From: Lentinus brumalis
Taxonomy: Eukaryota; Basidiomycota; Agaricomycetes; Polyporales; Polyporaceae
NCBI GenBank assembly: GCA_001792895.1
Contig: MARA01000004.1
Location: 1,612,001-1,676,000 of the forward strand
Length of the DNA: 64,000 bases
Direction of reading: 5' to 3'
The translations under genes were made by a program, and so were the position numbers. The notes below the pieces were generated by a model. The model was not told the origin of the DNA. It was given only the letters and a program-made list of their open reading frames with translations, and ran no database searches. The first letter of the stretch is position 1; each line of letters starts with the position of its first letter. Positions 58,499-64,000 of this stretch are shown here, one piece after another.

Positions 58499-61400
58499 AT
58501 GGCGACCTTCTCACCAGCACCGCGGCGCACGGCGCGCTATGCGTCCATCGGCATGTCTCCTTCGCCACCCAAACACGGTCTGGGTAGGCGTGGCCGCCCA
58601 GGGAGCATGCAGCCACAATCGCGTTTCTCGACACCTGCAAGACGAGGGAACCTGGCTCCTGTCCGAGATGACGACTCCATCATGTCCGGCTCTGGGATGG
58701 ACGTGGATGAGGAGGGCTCGGAGATATTCGAGCGCGGACTCAAGTCGGAGACTGTGTTCTCAAAGTCGAAGGAGATGACGGTCTCCTTCTATGCACAGCT
58801 GCCTGTAGAAGTCAGGCAGGCTCTGCGCAACGCAGGTGAGAAGTCATCTCAGACACCCTTTGATGTAGCCTCATATGTGGGCAGATTTCTTCAGGGAAGG
58901 ATACACAGGCGATGTAGACCCAGTTACTGGTTTTGCTGTGGTCGCGTCACTGGAGACATGTTTCGTGTGGAAGTACAGTCAGGTGCGTTGCACACTCCTT
59001 GTGCGTGCACATACACTTGATTGATTGTTGCGTGAAGGCATTAACAGGGACCCCGACTTGCTACATCTTCGGGTGCCCTCATGACGACAATCCACCACCT
59101 ATGACCACCCCGTTTCACGCCCTGGTCCCGTACGGCTCACAAAGAGAACCAGGTCTCATCGTGAGCTCCAACGTCGGTCAAGTGCGCTTCTGGGATAGCA
59201 TCGGGATGGGTCTCGCAGGAGGCGACAACTTCTCTCACTCGGCTTTGAACTTGGAGCAGGGAGAGCATGTTACGAGTCTCACCCGGGCCGACGTAAGGTC
59301 TTGTTCCACCAAGCGTGCAGCTCGTAGTGCTGAGCGTGTCTCATCCTTGCAGCCACAAACCTACATCGTCTCGACTTCGGTTGGCCGGCTGTTCCGACTC
59401 TCATTGACATCCTCCGGCGGGAAGTACCACCTGTCGAATCACGTATTCAGCCGACCGTCGTCGTCTCTCTCATTGACTAGACTATTTCCTGGATTTTGGT
59501 CTGTCCAGGAGTTGCAGCCCCAGCGAGGCAACATCAATGCGGTCGCGATTTGCGATCTGACGCGCGATGCGACTGGCCGAGTTGTATGGGCACTCGTGGA
59601 CACGAGGCTGCAGCAATGGAATATGTCCATTGAGGGCTGGGAGGAGTTGCTGCTCGAGGAGGATATCGGCGAACAGACTCGTTTGGCCGTGAGGGAACAC
59701 TTTCCGAATGCTCCTCGGGACGACGTGGAGCTAGACCTAGAGCTCCTAGATCTGAAAATGCAAGGGTCAGTGTCACTTCAGGTGTTTTAACACTGGCTAC
59801 TGACACCCATTCCTCGAGGTAGGTCGAACGATATGGTCTTGCTCGTATCTTTCGCCGGCCAAGAAGATGAATCGACTATGGATCTCGTCACGCACCCCCG
59901 TCGTGTCTATGCCATATTGTCAATGCGGCATCTTCCAGGAGCGTTCCATATTCTCAAGGTTCAGGCCGTGCCATATCAGAGTGTATGTAGATCTCGCTCA
60001 CGTCGTCAAGCCGTAGTGCTAAACCGATGGCTCGTTAGACATCAAGCTCTGGCGCACCCATGCACCCGAGGTTGCAGGTCATCGTTCCGGGGAAGCTTGT
60101 CGCAGTTCAGTTCGGCGATGCCGTGACTATTTGTGCCCAAGGTGAGTATAACGTCAGGGCACACAAGCACTTCATCCAGCTCACGACGCTACAGACAATG
60201 AGTACATGGATAGGCTCGAGCTCAAGTCATCGACGGACCGGACGCTCGGGGTCGGTGTGGTCGAGAACGAGCACTCAATACTTGTCTTGACTGCTGCAAC
60301 CATGATGAAGACGACCGTGGATATGGACGAGGTGGCTCGTTTCCACCCTGAGTGAGTTTGCATATTTGTGTTGTGCAATCAGCGCTGACCGTCGTGAAGG
60401 ACGGGTCGTGCCAACCTCATCAAGTCCACGATGACGAAAGCCATCTTGTATGGTTCGTTGCCGGAGGTGAGCAGAACGACGAATAGTCATGAGTGGTGCG
60501 GCTTATCTCGCGTCAGAATCCCCTTCACTTCAGTTTCCCTCCTGAGGTCGACGAGGAGGCTCTTATGTCCGGGGCTGAGCAATTGAGCGAGGCCGTGCTC
60601 GAGTCAGGTCAGTACAAGCAGCTTCCATTTGACCCATTTCACGAAAGTTCAAACTTGCACTGCAATTCAGATCCTGAGGTCGTGCGCGCGCACCATGACC
60701 TGAGCGCGCAAATGAGTGGTCGCAAGGATCGTCTCAGTTTCCTGATCAAGTTCATCAATGACAACTCTGTACTCACGAAGGTATGTTTGGCGGGTGAATG
60801 TTGGAATGTGTTTCTAACAGGTGCCACGTAGATGGCCCAGAGGAGCCGCCAAACATTAGCTACCGACGCCGAGAAGCTCTATGCAGCGCACCAACTGTGG
60901 CTTCGCCACAACGACTCTCTTCGGTCAGTCCTTGAAACGGCGGTTGTGGGACGTCAGCATGTGCTCACCCAACTTTTCAGTGCCGGGCACCCCCAACGTA
61001 CATTGCAGAAGGCAGTTCAACACTACATGACGGCTATTGGCGAAGGCTACCATGAAGATGGCATCCGAGCCTTCCTCAGATTGCGGGTCCGGGACCTCGG
61101 TGGCCTCTTGCCTCATATTGCGGAGTTCGTGCGCGTCTCGTTGTCGAGCATCAACGGGAACCCTTCAGAAGTGATCCCGGAAGCAAACCAGATTGTTCTG
61201 GTCCGTACATCCCGCACTTCGCCCTACGTTTCCTTTGGCTCATTGCTCTCCCAGACAATCCTTCAAAGCGCATACAATTACCGAGAGTATAATCTAGGTG
61301 TATATGGCATCTCTCTGCCCATGATGAACCCGTGGACTAGCCAAAAGAACGTCATTGACATTCTGAACGAGCTGTTCAAGCTGACAACCGAGCTTGTTGA

Positions 61401-63148
61401 GGCACACTCTGGCGACTCAGACACCGGGAGCGTCAAGAGCCTACCCAAGTCCCAGCTGCCCGAACTTGCCTCATGCCTGTTCAAATGCATTCAGGAACGG
61501 TTGGATTGGCTTGGAAGGTGAGGGTGTGAAATATTAATACTGCATCACCATACTGACTGATTAATCGCAGCCCAAGTGCGGCCGATGAGACAGGCGCGGA
61601 GAGGGAACGTTCTGAGCTCGACGAGAAGTTCCGTCAACTCCGTCCGGAGGTTCTGGAGACACTTCGTAGGTCGTATACTCTCGAGAGTTATACAGAGAGC
61701 TGACATTCATCATATCCAGGGAGGAACGACTTTGCCGACGAGGCTTTCCGGCTGGCTGAGGATTACCATGACTTCCGAAGTCTTGCGTCCCTTTGCCACA
61801 AAGGCAAGGTGTATCCGCCTCAGGAGAACCCGAACGCTGCACGGATCGAGGCATATATCGACAAATTCAAGGATGCATTCACGACCGAGTTGTACCAGTG
61901 GTACATCGAACATGGGGAGTTACGAACGATGTTCGCTCAGGATCACAACGGATATCTCGACTTGTTCTTTGCCGATCACAGACATCCGGGCATATCTTGG
62001 ATCCATGACCTTGGACGTGGACGGTATGCGGAAGCCTCGGACGCCTTGCGCACGGAATCTGAACACGCATCCGAGCTTGCTTCGAAACATGTACGTTCCG
62101 ACTTATAATTTGCTGTTGTTCGGATATCTCTTAACCTATCTGTCGTAGCTCATGCTCAGCATCGGAAAGCTTTCGCATCTCGCGCAACTCCACGAGGGAG
62201 CACCGTCGGTCAGTCAGGACGTATTAGACGGTTGGTCGGGTTCCCTTGATTCGCATCGTAGCGTGCTGACATTCCCCACTTGCAGCCTTCCACGACGGTC
62301 TGGACTTCGTCAGCGTTCATGAGACATTGGTCGAAGATTTCAAGTCGGCGCTTGCATCTGTCCGGCAACGGCAGTCTCTGGAAATGCAAGTCGACACCAT
62401 TGCGAAGGAGAAGGCGTCCAACCTCGCAGGACGAAGAGCGTTGTCCAATGTAGGTACTTATCAGGGTATGCCTGCGCTATATGCTGATTTGTGCCACAGG
62501 TCTTCAAATTCCTCGTGCGCCGCCTATTGCAGGGCAAAGCCTTGCCCGTGGAGGACATGGCTGAACTGCTCAGCTTGAAGGACAACAGCAATCGGGTAGA
62601 AGACTACGCTTCAGCACTGCACTTGTTGGCTCGCGCAGAGGTTTGTCTTGTGTCGCTCAACTTTGATACCGCCACTCATGCAACGCACAGAACCTGCCGA
62701 GCGCACGCCGGCTTGGCGCGTTCAAGAACGTCTGGCGGCGCATCTTCATCCATGACGAGTAAGTCCATCCTACAATCCCCTGCACTACCACCATGACTGA
62801 TTGCATGCTATTATTGTCAGCTGGAACATGATCCGCCAGACAACTGGTGTGACCGACCAAGAGCTGAATGAACGGCTTCGGAACACTGCACTCTACGCCG
62901 CGCTGCGGGCCATTGAGCACAAGAAGAACCGACCAGAAGGCTACAAGCTCCCAAGCGAAGCTCTGGACCGCCCGTCGCAAAACGAGATCGCGCTTCGATG
63001 GCCGAGCATGTCGCCCGAGGAGGTCGCGGCTATCGAGGCTGACTACGAGCGGGACTGTCGGACCCTGCAGGACCTTGAACTGGAGGGGATCTACCAAAGC
63101 ATGGAGCAGCTCGTCGAGAACGACGTTGGCCTGTCGAACTACTCATAG
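58499..63148 (+). CDS. NUP133: Nucleoporin Nup133 (Nup84/Nup107 complex)
   Basis: Scaffold nucleoporin at the tip of the Y complex. The start is MATFSPAPRRTARYASIGMS at 58499. The disordered Arg/Ser/Pro-rich N-tail precedes the beta-propeller (SFYAQLPVEVRQALRNADFF, GFAVVASLETCFVWKYSQ, VPYGSQREPGLIVSSNVGQV, TYIVSTSVGRLFRLSLTSSG, GNINAVAICDLTRDATGRVV), then a long alpha-helical stack (LIKFINDNSVLTKMAQRSRQ, EAFRLAEDYHDFRSLASLCH, WYIEHGELRTMFAQDHNGYL) and the C-terminal WNMIRQTTGVTDQELNERLR and NDVGLSNYS. About 20 exons, most introns 45-60 nt. Assignment to Nup133 rather than Nup155 rests on the propeller start and the C-terminal helical end. Confidence 0.88.
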
Positions 63149-63331
63149 CCCCTCTACGGAGCCGCGCTCACCCAAATGCTTGCTTTCGTATGCGCCCCAA
63201 ACCGTGAATGCTGTCCCTTCCTGTATCTTTGCTAGTCGTTGTAGTAGTATACTTATGTACTTGCGTGTCGCTGACTGCGTGGTCTTGCCAGAGCCCCTGG
63301 AGATCGGGAGAGATGTCCATGAAGTCTGTAT

Positions 63332-63944
63332 TTAACTGAATGGGTGCATGATCCGAGACAAGAACTTTTCGTAGTGGACACGAGCACCCAGGAGGATTGC
63401 ATCCCAGTTCCTCCGTCGCCATTCCTCGCCATACTTGTCCAGCCGGGTGCGCTCCTGCACGACCCAGCTATAGTAGAAGTCGGTCAGCGCCGCCTCCCGC
63501 TGCTCGGGTGTCGTACCCTCTGGAAGGCTCTGCAGGACCGCCTCTTTCGCAGCGTAGAAGCGGGTGTTGCTCTGTGATGGGGGTGGGGGTGGGGTGGGGG
63601 TGGAGTGACAAGTGAGGAGGGTTGCCGTCGAGTCAGCGAGACCGGTGGATGAAGACACTAGGTCGCGTACGCACCTCTTTCCAGAAGTTATGGTTGAAAG
63701 CATCAATCTCCTGCCTCAGCATCTTCCATTGGTACTCGCGCGTGTCTCCCGTGAACTCCCTGAGCGAGTATGGATGCCGGACGTGTGGCGGCGGGGGTGG
63801 AGGCGCGTCGTCGTATATGACGGGACGCAGGTGCGAGACCGGGTCCGGCGGGCCCACCAGATGCAAACGGGCTAGTGATGCATGGAAACAGCGAGCATGG
63901 ATAGGCTGACGGGACGGAGTAGGTGCTCGGAGCAACCTGAGCAT
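63332..63944 (-). CDS. COA8: Cytochrome c oxidase assembly factor COA8 (APOPT family)
   Basis: Mitochondrial matrix factor of complex IV assembly. Two exons (63944-63675, 63571-63332) give 169 aa. The N-terminus (MLRLLRAPTPSRQPIHARCF, then HASLARLHLVGPPDP) is a mitochondrial presequence. The domain reads LRPVIYDDAPPPPPPHVRHP, REYQWKMLRQEIDAFNHNFW, FYAAKEAVLQSLPEGTTPEQ, FYYSWVVQERTRLDKYGEEW and RRNWDAILLGARVHYEKFLS, matching the DUF2315/APOPT block with its Tyr/Trp-rich pattern. The intron's pyrimidine tract is almost pure C. Divergent or upstream sequence is cut by the window end. Confidence 0.9.
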
Positions 63945-64000
63945 GGCGGTCCCCGAGAGAGGTGGGGAACGCCCGTCACGTGCGGAGACGCGGTTATTCT

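Overview
This is a stretch of nuclear DNA from a filamentous basidiomycete, most likely an Agaricomycete. The evidence is a gene-dense layout of about one gene per 1.9 kb, almost every gene cut by several 45-65 nt introns with fungal donor and acceptor sites, strong GC3 bias in highly expressed genes, DUF6533 seven-helix membrane proteins (a family that is expanded in Agaricomycetes), a full hamartin (TSC1) gene, and conserved eukaryotic housekeeping genes whose proteins could be read across introns. No virus, complete transposon, CRISPR array or bacterial operon was seen. The species cannot be named from the sequence alone.

Layout. 1-7.7 kb: the 3' end of an unidentified gene, ketopantoate hydroxymethyltransferase (ECM31/panB), the ribosome-assembly factor KRI1 and a MYND zinc-finger protein. 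8.1-13.1 kb is the only accessory-looking part: two tandem, diverged DUF6533 membrane-protein genes, long gene-free spacers and an intron-bearing tRNA-Ser(CGA). 13.4-24.4 kb: a SAM methyltransferase, HSP90 with heat-shock elements, TSC1 directly upstream of HSP90, an oil-body-associated (DUF1264) protein, NAC-alpha (EGD2) with a telomere-like promoter motif, and TRM9. 24.5-31.4 kb: ALG13 and PRO3 (divergent), a decayed membrane-protein fragment, RPT3 and CBC2 (divergent), and an RRM protein. 32.3-41.6 kb: a retinal-less opsin-related (HSP30/YRO2-like) protein with heat-shock elements, GSH2, a RING protein, the 27-kDa tri-snRNP protein, eIF1, an RGG-repeat protein and the PP4 regulatory subunit PSY4. 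42-52.9 kb: a PAP2 lipid phosphatase, RPS21, a GYP7-type Rab-GAP, an HSL-type esterase, an intron-bearing tRNA-Ser(GCT), SER1 and an unknown 231-aa protein. 54.4-64 kb: HTD2-type mitochondrial dehydratase, histone H2B, a PRCC-domain protein, NUP133 and COA8.

How the genes relate. Most of the window is core housekeeping: translation and ribosome assembly (KRI1, EGD2, eIF1, RPS21, TRM9, two tRNA-Ser), splicing and cap binding (27K tri-snRNP protein, CBC2, PRCC), protein homeostasis (HSP90, RPT3, RING ligase), amino-acid and cofactor synthesis (ECM31, PRO3, SER1, GSH2), mitochondria (HTD2, COA8) and trafficking or lipids (GYP7, PAP2, ALG13). There are no operons; the closest couplings are short divergent promoters (ALG13/PRO3 192 bp, RPT3/CBC2 226 bp, PRCC/NUP133 148 bp). 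The main regulatory theme is heat stress: perfect heat-shock elements precede both HSP90 and the opsin-related gene. Most exon boundaries below were worked out by hand from splice consensus plus reading-frame continuity. All family names come from recognising sequence motifs, not from a database search.
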